Shown here one piece after another: positions 41,354-49,707 of a stretch of 64,000 bases of DNA. Positions within the stretch are counted from its first letter, which is position 1. Each line of letters opens with the position of its first letter. A program made the translations under genes and the position numbers. Source of the stretch: Variovorax paradoxus (GTDB taxonomy: Bacteria > Pseudomonadota > Gammaproteobacteria > Burkholderiales > Burkholderiaceae_C); the NCBI RefSeq assembly GCF_030811855.1, contig NZ_JAUSRN010000021.1:36764-100763 (forward strand), given 5' to 3'. The notes beneath the pieces are model-generated. The model worked only from the letters and a program-made list of their open reading frames with translations, was not told the DNA's origin and searched no databases.

Positions 41354-42559
41354 TCAGCCCTCGTTCAAGGCGGTAAATCCGCGCTCCAGATCGGCCAGCA
41401 GGTCCGAAGGCGCCTCGAGCCCCACGTGCAGCCGCACCACGGCGCCGCGCGCGCTCCAGTCGGTCACGCTGCGTGCCGCGCGCATGTTGGCCCAGGCCAC
41501 GAGGCTTTCATAGCCACCCCACGATGAACCCCGACCGAACAGCGAGAGGGCATCGACCATCCGTTCGACTGCGGCGTTTCCGATGCCGGGTTGCAGCTCG
41601 AACGAGACCAGCCCGTTGGTGCCGCGGCAATCGCGCTTCCAGAGTGCATGGCCCGCGTGCTGCGGCAGCGCGGGGCAGAACACCGCCGCCACTTCGCTCC
41701 GCGCCTCGAGCCAGCGTGCCACTGCCAGCGCATGCCGCTCGTGCATCTGCAGCCGGGCCGACAGGGTGCGAATGCCGCGCAGCACCAGCCATGCGTCGTC
41801 GGGGCTCACCGTCATGCCAAAGGCGTCGCAACGCTCGTTGAGCGGCTGCCAGGCTTCGCGCGTTGTGGAGACCGTACCCATCATCACGTCGGAATGGCCC
41901 GAGAGGTATTTGGTCGCGGCCATCAGCGAGATGTCGGCGCCCAGCGCTAGCGGCCGGTACTGGACGCCCGAACCCCAGGTGTTGTCCGCGGCCAGGAGTG
42001 CGCCGCGTGCATGGGCCAGCTCGGCCAGGCGGGGCAGGTCGCACATCTCGTACACCAGCGAGCCTGGGCATTCGGCATACACGAGCTGCGTGTTCGGCTC
42101 GAAGCGTTCTTCCACGCCGCTGCCGTCCGCCGCAAAGAAGGTGCAGCGGATGCCGTACGGGTCGAGAAAGGAATGCACGAGATTGCGCGCCGGCTCGTAC
42201 ACGCTGTCGGACATCAGCACGTGGTCGCCCGGCTTCAGGTAGGACAGCAGCACCATTCCGATGGCCGCAAGCCCGGTGGGAAAGAGGCGCGTGCGAAAGC
42301 CGCCTTCGAGTTCGCTCACCGCATCTTCGAGCGCGAAGGTGGTGGGCGTGCCGCGTGCGCCGTAACTGAAAACGCGCTCGTCGCCGCGCCGTGCGCGGGC
42401 ATCGCGCATGGCGGCCACGCTGTCGAACACCACGGTGCTCGCGCGCACCAGCGGCGGGTTGACGGGCTTGCCGCCGGCATGGAGGGACGACTTGCCGGTG
42501 TGGGCGAGGCGCGTTTCCAGCGCCTGCGCGGCGGGATCGGTGTGCGAAGAAGCGGTCAT
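41354..42559 (-). CDS. metC: Cystathionine beta-lyase-like PLP enzyme
   Basis: PLP-dependent enzyme of 401 residues, of the Cys/Met metabolism family. The cofactor Lys is in MAATKYLSGHSDVMMG, with FSYGARGTPTTFALEDAVSE, the phosphate loop FPTGLAAIGMVLLSYL and AADNTWGSGVQYRPLALGAD. Cystathionine beta-lyase type is favoured over gamma-synthase by YLSGHSDVMMG and by the C-terminal SSWGGYESL. It could cleave cystathionine or directly remove sulfur from cysteine. It is the last gene of the minus-strand sulfur module headed by the thiol dioxygenase, separated from the TctC gene by 43 bp. Confidence 0.88.
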   Translation of the reverse strand: MTASSHTDPAAQALETRLAHTGKSSLHAGGKPVNPPLVRASTVVFDSVAAMRDARARRGDERVFSYGARGTPTTFALEDAVSELEGGFRTRLFPTGLAAIGMVLLSYLKPGDHVLMSDSVYEPARNLVHSFLDPYGIRCTFFAADGSGVEERFEPNTQLVYAECPGSLVYEMCDLPRLAELAHARGALLAADNTWGSGVQYRPLALGADISLMAATKYLSGHSDVMMGTVSTTREAWQPLNERCDAFGMTVSPDDAWLVLRGIRTLSARLQMHERHALAVARWLEARSEVAAVFCPALPQHAGHALWKRDCRGTNGLVSFELQPGIGNAAVERMVDALSLFGRGSSWGGYESLVAWANMRAARSVTDWSARGAVVRLHVGLEAPSDLLADLERGFTALNEG

Positions 42560-42602
42560 GGTGGTGAACGAAGGGCGTTGTTCGCAAGGCCTCTATGGTG
42601 CG

Positions 42603-43613
42603 TCAATCGGCCTTGGCGCCGGAGAGCTTGACGACGCGCGACCAGCGATCGATGTCCTGGCGCAACTGCGCGGCAAAGGCTTCGGGCGTGTTGGCCACCA
42701 CTTCGCTGCCGCCGTCGGTCACGAGCTTGGTCACTTCGGGCAGGCGCAGCGTGCGCACGATGGCTTCGTTCAAATAGGCCACGCGCTCGGGCGGCGTGCC
42801 GGCGGGCGCGAAGAAGCCGTACCAGTCTTCGAACCTCGCATTCGCATAGCCCAGCTCCTCGAGCGTTGGCACCTTGGCGAACACGCCGATGCGGCGCGGG
42901 CTGGTGACTGCCAGCGCGCGCAGCTTGCCGCTTTGCACCATGCCGGCGACCGAGGCGGTGGAGGTCACGAGCACGTCGACCTGGCCGCCGAGCAGATCGG
43001 TGAGCGCGGGGCCGGCGCCCTTGTAGGGCACGTGGGTCATGTCCACGCCGCTGTCCTTCTGCAGCACCACGCCGACCAGGTGCGAGAGCGTGCCGTTGCC
43101 GGGCGTGGCGTAGGTGACCTTGCCGGGGCTGGCCTTGGCGCGCGTGGCGAGATCGGCAAAGGTCTTGTAGGGTGAATTGGCTTCCACCACCAGGGCGAGC
43201 GGCGCCGCGTTGACCTGCGTGATGGGCATGAAGTTCTTTAGCGGATCGAATCCGGGCGCCGAGTAGAGCGAAGGGTTCACCGCCATGATCGACACCTGCG
43301 AGGTGAGCACCGTGTAGCCGTCGGGCTTGGCCTCGGCCACCGACCTGGCGCCGATGTTGCCGCCCGCGCCGCCGCGGTTGTCCACTACCGCGGCCTGGCC
43401 CATGATTTCCGGCAGGCGCGTGGTCACCAGCCGGGCCGTGGCGTCGTTGCCGCCGCCCGGAGGAAACGGCGAGACGAACTTCACCGTTTGCGATGGAAAG
43501 CCGTTGCGCGCCGGCAGCGGCTGGGCCGCGGCAGGCTGCAAGGCCATGGCCGCCAGCCATGCGGCGACGACGGAGAGACGGGCAAGGCCCGGAAGGCGAT
43601 CGGCAGACGACAT
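42603..43613 (-). CDS. TctC/Bug-family solute receptor
   Basis: Periplasmic binding protein of 336 residues, of the tripartite tricarboxylate transporter (Bug) family. A signal peptide (SVVAAWLAAMALQPAAAQP) is followed by the typical VKFVSPFPPGGGNDATARLV, VVDNRGGAGGNIGA, VAEAKPDGYTVLT and MTHVPYKGAGPALTDLLGGQ. No TctA/TctB membrane genes are adjacent, as is common for the many orphan Bug receptors of Burkholderiales. Its place inside the thiol-oxidation module suggests a sulfur-containing organic acid as ligand, which is inference. The start is the ATG directly before the signal peptide. Confidence 0.9.
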   Translation of the reverse strand: MSSADRLPGLARLSVVAAWLAAMALQPAAAQPLPARNGFPSQTVKFVSPFPPGGGNDATARLVTTRLPEIMGQAAVVDNRGGAGGNIGARSVAEAKPDGYTVLTSQVSIMAVNPSLYSAPGFDPLKNFMPITQVNAAPLALVVEANSPYKTFADLATRAKASPGKVTYATPGNGTLSHLVGVVLQKDSGVDMTHVPYKGAGPALTDLLGGQVDVLVTSTASVAGMVQSGKLRALAVTSPRRIGVFAKVPTLEELGYANARFEDWYGFFAPAGTPPERVAYLNEAIVRTLRLPEVTKLVTDGGSEVVANTPEAFAAQLRQDIDRWSRVVKLSGAKAD

Positions 43614-43677
43614 GGCAGGACTCCTGGAATAGGAACAGACAGCGGCGAAGGAATGGAAGAAGCGATGCGAAACCGGT

Positions 43678-45258
43678 TCAGGCGTGCGGCGCGGCGGGCA
43701 GCCTGAAAGCCGCGCGCTCCGCCGCGTCAAGCTGCGCGACCAGCCCGGTTTCCCAAGCCAGGTAGCGGCGCGCCGCTTCCTTGTTGCCGTCGTGGCGGTC
43801 GTGCACGAAGAACAGATAGTCGATGCATTCCGCATCGACGGGGAACTCGGGCGTGGCTTCCACCGGCAGTCCGGCACCGCGCCATGCGGCCATGCCGCCT
43901 TCGAGCAGCAGCGGGGCGGGCGAGCGGCCGGCGAGCTCGGAGCTTGCGGCCCAGGCCGCCAGCGCGGCGTCATCGGCCACTAGCACGAGCTGGCGCGTTT
44001 CGCTTTTCACGTCGTCGGCGAGGCGCGGGCGAATGGACCAGCGTGCCTGCGGAATGTGGCCGGCGCGGAACTGCATGCTCGTGCGCAAGTCGATCAGCGC
44101 CACGTCGCCTCGATCCAGGCGGGTGGACAGTGTTTGCGCATCGATGGTCTGCAGCGCGGGAGCCTCAGGGACGGCCGCAGGCGCAAGTGCAAGGCCGCTC
44201 GCAAGCCCGCCTTCGAGCACGCTCGCGTCGTGCCCCATCTGCCGCAGCCAGCTCGCAATCGTCGGCGCGCGCACGCCGTCGCTGTCGAACAGCACGAGCC
44301 GCGCGCCGCGCACGCCGACGTACTGGTCTCCGGCTTGCATCAGCTGGCCACCGGGCGTGTGCTGTGCGCCCGGCAGGCTGCCGGCCGCGAATTCTTCGGG
44401 CGCGCGCACGTCGCAGAGAAACAGGGTGCGGCCCATATCGCCGGCCCATTGCTGCACGGTTTGCGCGGTGACCGTGGACACGCCGAAGCGGTCGGCCAAA
44501 GCTTGCGCGGCGGGCCGAAGATCGGTGTTGCCGCTTTCCGCCGGATAGCGCCGCGTGCCGCCGTGCTCCAGCGTGTGGTCGTTCAGGTACCAGCCCTGCG
44601 TGCCGTTCTCCAGCGCGTAGACGGGATTGGGCAGGCCGAGGTTGATGAGCGTCTGCGCACCGATGATGCTGCGCGTGCGGCCCGCGCAATTGATGACGAT
44701 GGGCGTGGTGGTGTCGGGCACCAGATGGCGCACGCGGTATGCGAGTTCGCCGTTGGGGCAGCAGGTGGCCGTGGGGATGTTCATCTTGTGGAACTCGCTC
44801 ACGGGCCGACCGTCGAGCACCACCACCTTTTCGTTGCGCGCCAGCATGCCGGCCAGTTGGTCGGCGCTGATGCGGGGCGTGTGATAGACCTCTTCAGCCA
44901 GCTCGCCGAAGGTCTTCGACGGCAGGTTGACGCCCGCGAAGAGCACGTGCCCCGCGGCCTTCCAGGCGCGGGTGCCGCCTTGCAGCACATGCACGTCGGT
45001 GTAGCCCAGCACCTCGAGCCGCTGGGCGGCGCGTTCGGCAACGTCGGGATCGCCATCGTCATACGCAACCACCCGCACGCCGCGGCGCGGCACCAGGCGC
45101 GGCGCATCGAGTTCGAGCCGACTGAAGGGCAGGGGGGTGCCGTAGAACAGATGCGCCTCGCCGTACTGGCCGTGCTCGCGCACGTCGAGCAGCGCGATCT
45201 CGCCGCCGTCGTGCAGCCAGGATTTGAGGGTCTTCGGATCGATGAAGGAGGTCGTCAT
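43678..45258 (-). CDS. Four-domain rhodanese (sulfurtransferase) with one active Cys
   Basis: A 526-residue cytoplasmic protein built from four rhodanese domains at about residues 1-110, 125-235, 262-360 and 370-470, followed by a tail of about 55 residues. Only domain 2 keeps the catalytic Cys (Cys191 in VINCAGRTRS). The matching loops of domains 1, 3 and 4 read AYDDGDPD, VLFDSDGV and VLVADDAA. Rhodaneses move sulfane sulfur to acceptors such as sulfite or cyanide. Next to a thiol dioxygenase it probably handles sulfur released by thiol breakdown. It lies between the dioxygenase and TctC genes on the same strand. Confidence 0.9.
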   Translation of the reverse strand: MTTSFIDPKTLKSWLHDGGEIALLDVREHGQYGEAHLFYGTPLPFSRLELDAPRLVPRRGVRVVAYDDGDPDVAERAAQRLEVLGYTDVHVLQGGTRAWKAAGHVLFAGVNLPSKTFGELAEEVYHTPRISADQLAGMLARNEKVVVLDGRPVSEFHKMNIPTATCCPNGELAYRVRHLVPDTTTPIVINCAGRTRSIIGAQTLINLGLPNPVYALENGTQGWYLNDHTLEHGGTRRYPAESGNTDLRPAAQALADRFGVSTVTAQTVQQWAGDMGRTLFLCDVRAPEEFAAGSLPGAQHTPGGQLMQAGDQYVGVRGARLVLFDSDGVRAPTIASWLRQMGHDASVLEGGLASGLALAPAAVPEAPALQTIDAQTLSTRLDRGDVALIDLRTSMQFRAGHIPQARWSIRPRLADDVKSETRQLVLVADDAALAAWAASSELAGRSPAPLLLEGGMAAWRGAGLPVEATPEFPVDAECIDYLFFVHDRHDGNKEAARRYLAWETGLVAQLDAAERAAFRLPAAPHA

Positions 45259-45355
45259 GGGCGGGAGAGAATCGATGAGGCAAAAGCGGCTAGGCGAGCG
45301 ACGTCGTGCGGCGCCGGATCCCGGACCGCATCGAAAAATCTAAAAAGGAGAAGGC

Positions 45356-45946
45356 TTAGCGCCGCGTCTGCACGCCGATGCCCATCGTCTGGTACGTACC
45401 CGCGGCCAGGTCGTACGCGGTGCGCTGGTTCAGCGTTTCGAGCGCGCGGCCGTACATGTGCAGGTGGCGGATGACCTGCTCGCCCTGGATCTCCACCGAG
45501 TGAATGTCTTCGGGCATCAGCGCGATGCCATTGCCGGGCTCGACCACCACCAGAGCGGTTTCCTCGAGCTTGCCGACGCCGGGCACGGAGCCGTCGTCGC
45601 GCCGCTCGTACACGCGGTTGTGTTCGGTGCCTTCGACCGCGGCAATGCAGGCCCAGGTGGTGTGGTTGTGCGGCACGATCTTCTTGCCTGGCCGCATCAC
45701 GTTGAGGTAGAGCGCGTAGCTCTGGTCCGGGTCTTCGGCAATCAGGTAGCGGGCCTGGTGCTCGCCGGCTTCGGGCGCCGGAAAGTCGGCAGGGCCCCAG
45801 TAGTCAGTGCGCGCGGCCAGTTCGACTAGCTCATCGAGCACCGCATCGAGCTTTTCGCGGGTGGGTTCAGCACCGCCAATGGCTTTCTTCATCTGGTCGA
45901 TGGACGCGGCAACCGCCTTGCGGCGCTGGTCGGACAGGGTGCTCAT
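45356..45946 (-). CDS. Cysteine-dioxygenase-family thiol dioxygenase
   Basis: A 196-residue cupin iron enzyme that adds oxygen to a thiol to give a sulfinate. The three iron ligands are His93 and His95 (VPHNHTTWAC) and His149 (MPEDIHSV). Cys100 has the spacing of the Cys that crosslinks to Tyr in cysteine dioxygenase, and HMYG (His163, Tyr165) matches the Ser-His-Tyr region. ARYLIAED (Arg66-Tyr67) fits the substrate Arg. Variovorax paradoxus has a related 3-mercaptopropionate dioxygenase (Mdo), so cysteine is not the only candidate. It heads a four-gene module transcribed away from a divergent LysR gene. Confidence 0.87.
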   Translation of the reverse strand: MSTLSDQRRKAVAASIDQMKKAIGGAEPTREKLDAVLDELVELAARTDYWGPADFPAPEAGEHQARYLIAEDPDQSYALYLNVMRPGKKIVPHNHTTWACIAAVEGTEHNRVYERRDDGSVPGVGKLEETALVVVEPGNGIALMPEDIHSVEIQGEQVIRHLHMYGRALETLNQRTAYDLAAGTYQTMGIGVQTRR

Positions 45947-46033
45947 GCAGGTTTCTCCAGTGGGAATGCTTGTCTAGGTGTGCATTCACTTTAGTGACGA
46001 GGGCATGACTCGACAATCCAGCCGGCGCACGAA

Positions 46034-46056
46034 ATACATCAATAAAATTAATGTAT
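46034..46056. promoter_or_regulatory. LysR-type T-N11-A box overlapping the LysR start
   Basis: ATACAT and ATGTAT flank an 11-base A/T-rich spacer, giving an exact T-N11-A LysR box. The right arm overlaps the start codon of the divergent LysR gene. Binding there would repress the LysR gene itself and place the protein about 90 bp from the thiol-dioxygenase start, the usual geometry for a divergently transcribed activator. Confidence 0.6.
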
Positions 46057-46927
46057 GCCCACACTCGATCTCGACCTGCTGCGCTCCTTCGTGGCGGTTG
46101 TCAGCCACCGCAGCTTTGCGGCCGCGGCCGTGCACCTGGGCCGCACGCAGTCGGCCATCACGCAGCAGATGCAGCGGCTCGAAGAGCAGGCAGGTCACCC
46201 TCTGTTCGCTAGGCAGGGCCGGCAAAAGCGGCTCACCGAACATGGCGAGCGGCTTCTCACCTATGCGCACCATCTGCTCGCGCTCAACGACGAGGCGCTG
46301 CGCAGCCTCCGGCAGGGCGAGCTCGAGGGCAACTTGCGCATCGGCGCGCCGCACGACGTGGCCGAGACCATGTTGCCGCTCTTGCTGACCGAGGTGGCGC
46401 GCACCTCGCCGCTGCTGCAGCTCGACATCCACATCGGCCGCAGCCCCTATCTCATGACCTCATTGAAGAGCGGCGAGGTCGACATGATCATCTCGAACCG
46501 CGCCGATCCGCAGTTCGACGGCGTGGTGCTGCGCAATTCACCCACCGTGTGGCTCTGCGCGGCCAGTTACGTGCACGACCCGGCCAAGCCGGTACCGCTG
46601 ATCATGGCCGATGGGCCAAGCATCTTTCGCCGCATCGGCCACGAGGCGCTCGATGCCGCGGGCGTGGCATGGACGCCGCGCTACACCTCGTCGAGCCTGA
46701 TCGGCATCAAGGCGGCATTGCGCGCGGGCCTGGGTGTGACAGCCCGCGGCGTGGAGCAGCTCGACGCGGGCCTGCGCGTGCTCGGCGCCGGCGACGGCAT
46801 GCCGCGCCTGCCCGACCTTGCCTACTACCTGTACGTGCGCAGCCACGTGGTGAACCCGGTCACGCGGCAGGTGTTCGAGACGCTGAAGAAGCACCTGCGG
46901 CTGCCGCGCACCGACATGCCGGCCTGA
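46055..46927 (+). CDS. LysR-family regulator of the thiol-oxidation module
   Basis: A 290-residue regulator with the LysR DNA-binding domain (LRSFVAVVSHRSFAAAAVHL, TQSAITQQMQRLEEQAGHPL) and an effector domain carrying GVDMIISNRADPQF-like features (VDMIISNRADPQFDG). The gene is divergent from the thiol dioxygenase gene, and a LysR box overlaps its start, so it probably controls both itself and the dioxygenase-rhodanese-TctC-lyase operon. Its 3' end is 11 bp from the convergent ureD gene. Confidence 0.92.
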   Translation: MPTLDLDLLRSFVAVVSHRSFAAAAVHLGRTQSAITQQMQRLEEQAGHPLFARQGRQKRLTEHGERLLTYAHHLLALNDEALRSLRQGELEGNLRIGAPHDVAETMLPLLLTEVARTSPLLQLDIHIGRSPYLMTSLKSGEVDMIISNRADPQFDGVVLRNSPTVWLCAASYVHDPAKPVPLIMADGPSIFRRIGHEALDAAGVAWTPRYTSSSLIGIKAALRAGLGVTARGVEQLDAGLRVLGAGDGMPRLPDLAYYLYVRSHVVNPVTRQVFETLKKHLRLPRTDMPA

Positions 46928-46938
46928 AGCGTGGCGAG

Positions 46939-47769
46939 CTACGTTGCCCAGATGCGCGGAGAACTCGCTGGCAGCTTCCACAGCTCGGCGCGCCACGCCT
47001 GCCACACCTGCCGCAGCAACTGCATTGCGGGCTCGACCACTGGCGCGAGCACGCGCAGCACGACGATCTCGGCATGCGGGCTCGTCGCACCCGCGCTCTC
47101 CTGCAGGCCATGCGCATCGATGGCCGTGCGCGCGAGCGCAAGCAGCGCCTCGCGCCGCGCCTTCGTGGCCGGCGTACCCGCCACGAAGAACAGCGATGCA
47201 ATGCAGCGGTGCCCGCCGAAGCCCAGCGGACTTTGCAGCAGCCGATGGTCCGCCGCATCGATGCGTCCGCGTTCGAGCCACACGCCGGGCACTTCGATGT
47301 GCTGCAGATAGGTGCCGCGCTCGAATGGCTGGTTGGCATTGGGCAGGCCAAGGGCAGTCACGTCCCAGCCGATCATCTCGGCGCCGGCCTCGGCCTCGAT
47401 GGTGAGCCGGTTCTCGGCCCGGCAGCCGCTGTAGCAGATGGCCTCCAGCGGCAGCCATTCGAGCCGCGCGCCCTTGGCAAGGCGGATGCGCGTTCGCTGC
47501 AACGCCAGCTCGCCCTCGGAGCGGTAGAAGCGCGACGCACCGGGGGTGGTGATCAGTCCATGGCTGCCGTCGGCCGCCTCGATGTCGATGTCCAGCGTGT
47601 CGCCGCCCACCAGTCCACCCGGCGGATGCACCAGCACGTTGTGGCAGATCGCATCGCCTTCGGGATAGAGGCTCTGAAGAATTCGAAGCGGCCCGTCATG
47701 GCGAAAGCGCGCGACGCTGCGAGCGGATTCGTGCCGGTAATCGAGATGGAGACGTGCGTGCCAAGACAT
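46939..47769 (-). CDS. ureD: Urease accessory protein UreD (stray copy)
   Basis: A 276-residue UreD/UreH protein, the scaffold that binds urease apoprotein and assists UreF and UreG in nickel insertion. Recognisable parts are HNVLVHPPGGLVGGDTLDID, TTPGASRFYRSEG, LEWLPLEAICYSGCRAEN and GWDVTALGLPNANQPFERGT, with the later LLQSPLGFGGHRCIASLFFV. UreD normally heads ureDABCEFG. Here it is the last gene of a receptor-deaminase-ureD unit, and no ureA, B, C, E, F or G is in the window. It may act with urease genes elsewhere. It starts 39 bp after the deaminase stop. Confidence 0.9.
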   Translation of the reverse strand: MSWHARLHLDYRHESARSVARFRHDGPLRILQSLYPEGDAICHNVLVHPPGGLVGGDTLDIDIEAADGSHGLITTPGASRFYRSEGELALQRTRIRLAKGARLEWLPLEAICYSGCRAENRLTIEAEAGAEMIGWDVTALGLPNANQPFERGTYLQHIEVPGVWLERGRIDAADHRLLQSPLGFGGHRCIASLFFVAGTPATKARREALLALARTAIDAHGLQESAGATSPHAEIVVLRVLAPVVEPAMQLLRQVWQAWRAELWKLPASSPRIWAT

Positions 47770-47808
47770 CCAACGAGTCTATTCGCCCCGCAGCGTTCTC
47801 TTGTGGAC

Positions 47809-48345
47809 CTAGCTGGCCCACGCTCCATCGTGGGCGGCGCTGGCTTCATGAAGCAGTGCAGGCCCGATGCATTCGATCGGATGCGGAGAGGCGCGGAACA
47901 CGTCTCGGCACGACAGCTCCGCGTCGCGCTGATCCTGCCGCTCGCCGCGGAACACGCGCAGCCGCTCGGCGTCGATGCCGTACACCACGCGGCCGATGTT
48001 CGACCAGAAGATGGCGCCCGCGCACATCACGCACGGCTCGCCCGATGCATAAAGGGTGGCGCTGGCAAGCTCCTCGCGCGTGAGGCCGCGCCCCGCGAGC
48101 GCGCGCAGGGCGTTCACCTCCGCGTGCGCGGTGCAGTCGCCGGTTTCGGCATTGCTGTTGCCCGCTTCGGCCAGCACTTCGCCGTCGGCCGAGACGATGA
48201 GCGAGCCAAAGGGTCGGTTGCCTCGTCGCCGGGCCGCATGCGACCAGACGATGGCTTTGCGAAGGTAGCGCTCATCGCGCTCGTCGAGCGTGGTTTCTTC
48301 AGGGAATGCGATATGGCTGCCAGCGGAATTCATGTCTTCAATCAT
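47809..48345 (-). CDS. Nucleoside/cytidine-type zinc deaminase (first copy)
   Basis: A 178-residue deaminase of the CDA fold. Zinc and proton-shuttle residues are in CTAHAEVNAL (His-Ala-Glu) and EPCVMCAGAI (Pro-Cys-x-x-Cys). The catalytic Glu is the one in HAE. The pattern resembles guanine-deaminase/TadA-like proteins (RPFGSLIVSADGEVL). It is paralogous to the deaminase at the second locus near position 57700. The start ATG overlaps the receptor gene stop by four bases. A purine or pyrimidine base is the likely substrate class, but the receptor family also binds pyrimidine vitamin precursors. Confidence 0.87.
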   Translation of the reverse strand: MIEDMNSAGSHIAFPEETTLDERDERYLRKAIVWSHAARRRGNRPFGSLIVSADGEVLAEAGNSNAETGDCTAHAEVNALRALAGRGLTREELASATLYASGEPCVMCAGAIFWSNIGRVVYGIDAERLRVFRGERQDQRDAELSCRDVFRASPHPIECIGPALLHEASAAHDGAWAS

Positions 48346-49376
48346 GTCTTGAGTGGGGTTCGTTCGCTGCGCAATGGCAGCATCGAAGTATTGAAGATCG
48401 CGTCAGACGCAGGCTTGACCTTGAGGCCGAAAACTTCGACGACCTCGTCGACCTGCAGCTCTAGCGTGAGCTTGTTGATGTCGCCCAGGCCGTGGCTTCG
48501 CGTATCGGCGGCGCCCACATATTGCGCCGTGACGCCCCAGCGTTCAAGCTCCATCCTTTCGTCGAGGATGGGTTCGCGCTGGCGCAGGGCCGCAATGCTG
48601 GGCGCGGGGTTGGCAAAGGTCTCGACGATGGCGCGGTTGGTGGCGCGCAGAAAGGCCGCAACCAGCCTGGGGTTCTGCGCGATCAGGTTGCTGCTCGCGA
48701 GAATGGCGTTGCCGTACAGGTTGACACCCGCATCCGCATACTTGAGCACAGAAAGCTCCTCGGGCTTCATGCGCGCAAAGAGAGAAATGGCCGAGTCATG
48801 AAAGTAAGTGGCGGCATCGACGTCGCCGCGCACCATCACATTGTCGCGCGCGCTGAAGTCGGTGGTCTGCCACTGGAAGGCGTCGCTGCGCATGCCCTGC
48901 TTGCGCGCCACCATCGGCCAGGCGCGGCGTGTCGATTCGACCGCCGCGGCCGCCACCTTCTTGCCGGCCAGGCTCTTGAAGTCGGTCGTCACGCCGCGGT
49001 CCTTGCGGCCGATGATCACGAAGGGCGCGCGGTTGTAGTACTGGTACACCGCCTGGACCATCGGGGTGCCGGGGTTCTGCGCATTGAACTCCACCAGCGA
49101 GCTGATGTCGCCCAGGCCCATCTGGTAGACGCCGCTCGCAATGCGTGTGATTGAGGCAACCGATCCGGCGCCGGTGTCGATGGTCACATCGAGCCCCTCA
49201 TCCCTGTAGTAGCCCTTGCTGTGCGCAAGAAAGAACGGCGCGGTCTGCCCGTTGATGCGGAAGTCGAGCGTGAACTTGAGTGGGGTCAGCTTGCTGCCGC
49301 CCTGGGCGAACACGGCAGGGGCGGCGAGAGGGAGCAGGGTGGCTGCGCTGGCGCCAAGAAAAAGTCGACGTTGCAT
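48342..49376 (-). CDS. NMT1/THI5-type ABC receptor (first copy, no cognate permease)
   Basis: Periplasmic binding protein of 344 residues, with signal peptide (SAATLLPLAAPAVFAQGG) and the NMT1 pattern: LKFTLDFRINGQTAPFFLAH, YYRDEGLDVTIDTGAGS, GVYQMGLGDISSLVEFNAQN and the hinge region near ESTRRAWPMVARKQ. It is a close paralogue of the receptor at the second locus, with the same length. No membrane or ATPase genes accompany it, so it either shares the second locus's transporter or serves another. It begins the receptor-deaminase-ureD unit, which diverges from the Rieske oxygenase gene. Confidence 0.9.
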   Translation of the reverse strand: MQRRLFLGASAATLLPLAAPAVFAQGGSKLTPLKFTLDFRINGQTAPFFLAHSKGYYRDEGLDVTIDTGAGSVASITRIASGVYQMGLGDISSLVEFNAQNPGTPMVQAVYQYYNRAPFVIIGRKDRGVTTDFKSLAGKKVAAAAVESTRRAWPMVARKQGMRSDAFQWQTTDFSARDNVMVRGDVDAATYFHDSAISLFARMKPEELSVLKYADAGVNLYGNAILASSNLIAQNPRLVAAFLRATNRAIVETFANPAPSIAALRQREPILDERMELERWGVTAQYVGAADTRSHGLGDINKLTLELQVDEVVEVFGLKVKPASDAIFNTSMLPLRSERTPLKT

Positions 49377-49433
49377 GTGGGGCCTCGGAATCTATTGAGT
49401 CTTGAATCCCCTGCACAAGACAGAGGCACTTCA

Positions 49434-49664
49434 AGAGCAATTTCCGGGCGGGCGCACAACGGTGGTGCGTGCGCTGCTGAACGCTTCTACTCTTGCGGGC
49501 GCTGATGCACGAGCCATGCCAAGCCGCATGCCGCGGTCTTTTGCTCGGGCATTGCACACGGAGCTTTGAAGAGGCGCGGCCCCGCGCCACAATGCGGGCG
49601 CGCAATTTGCAAGTCAGATGGCGCAGAGTAGAAGCGTTCAGCCCCCGCGGCAGGAAATTGCTCT
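49434..49664. repeat. Interrupted inverted repeat in the 331-bp receptor-oxygenase gap
   Basis: The 331-bp gap (49377-49707) between two divergent starts has a two-part inverted repeat. AGAGCAATTTCC (49434-49445) pairs with GGAAATTGCTCT (49653-49664), and the 17-base CTGAACGCTTCTACTCT (49477-49493) pairs perfectly with AGAGTAGAAGCGTTCAG (49625-49641). The order A-B...B'-A' makes a nested structure about 230 bp across. Between the arms is GC-rich DNA without an open reading frame that I would support. It could be a large regulatory site for both promoters, or the ends of a small non-coding element. Confidence 0.65.
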
Positions 49665-49707
49665 TTCAAGTTCGTACGTACCCACGCGCAACAGAAGGAG
49701 TCCACGC

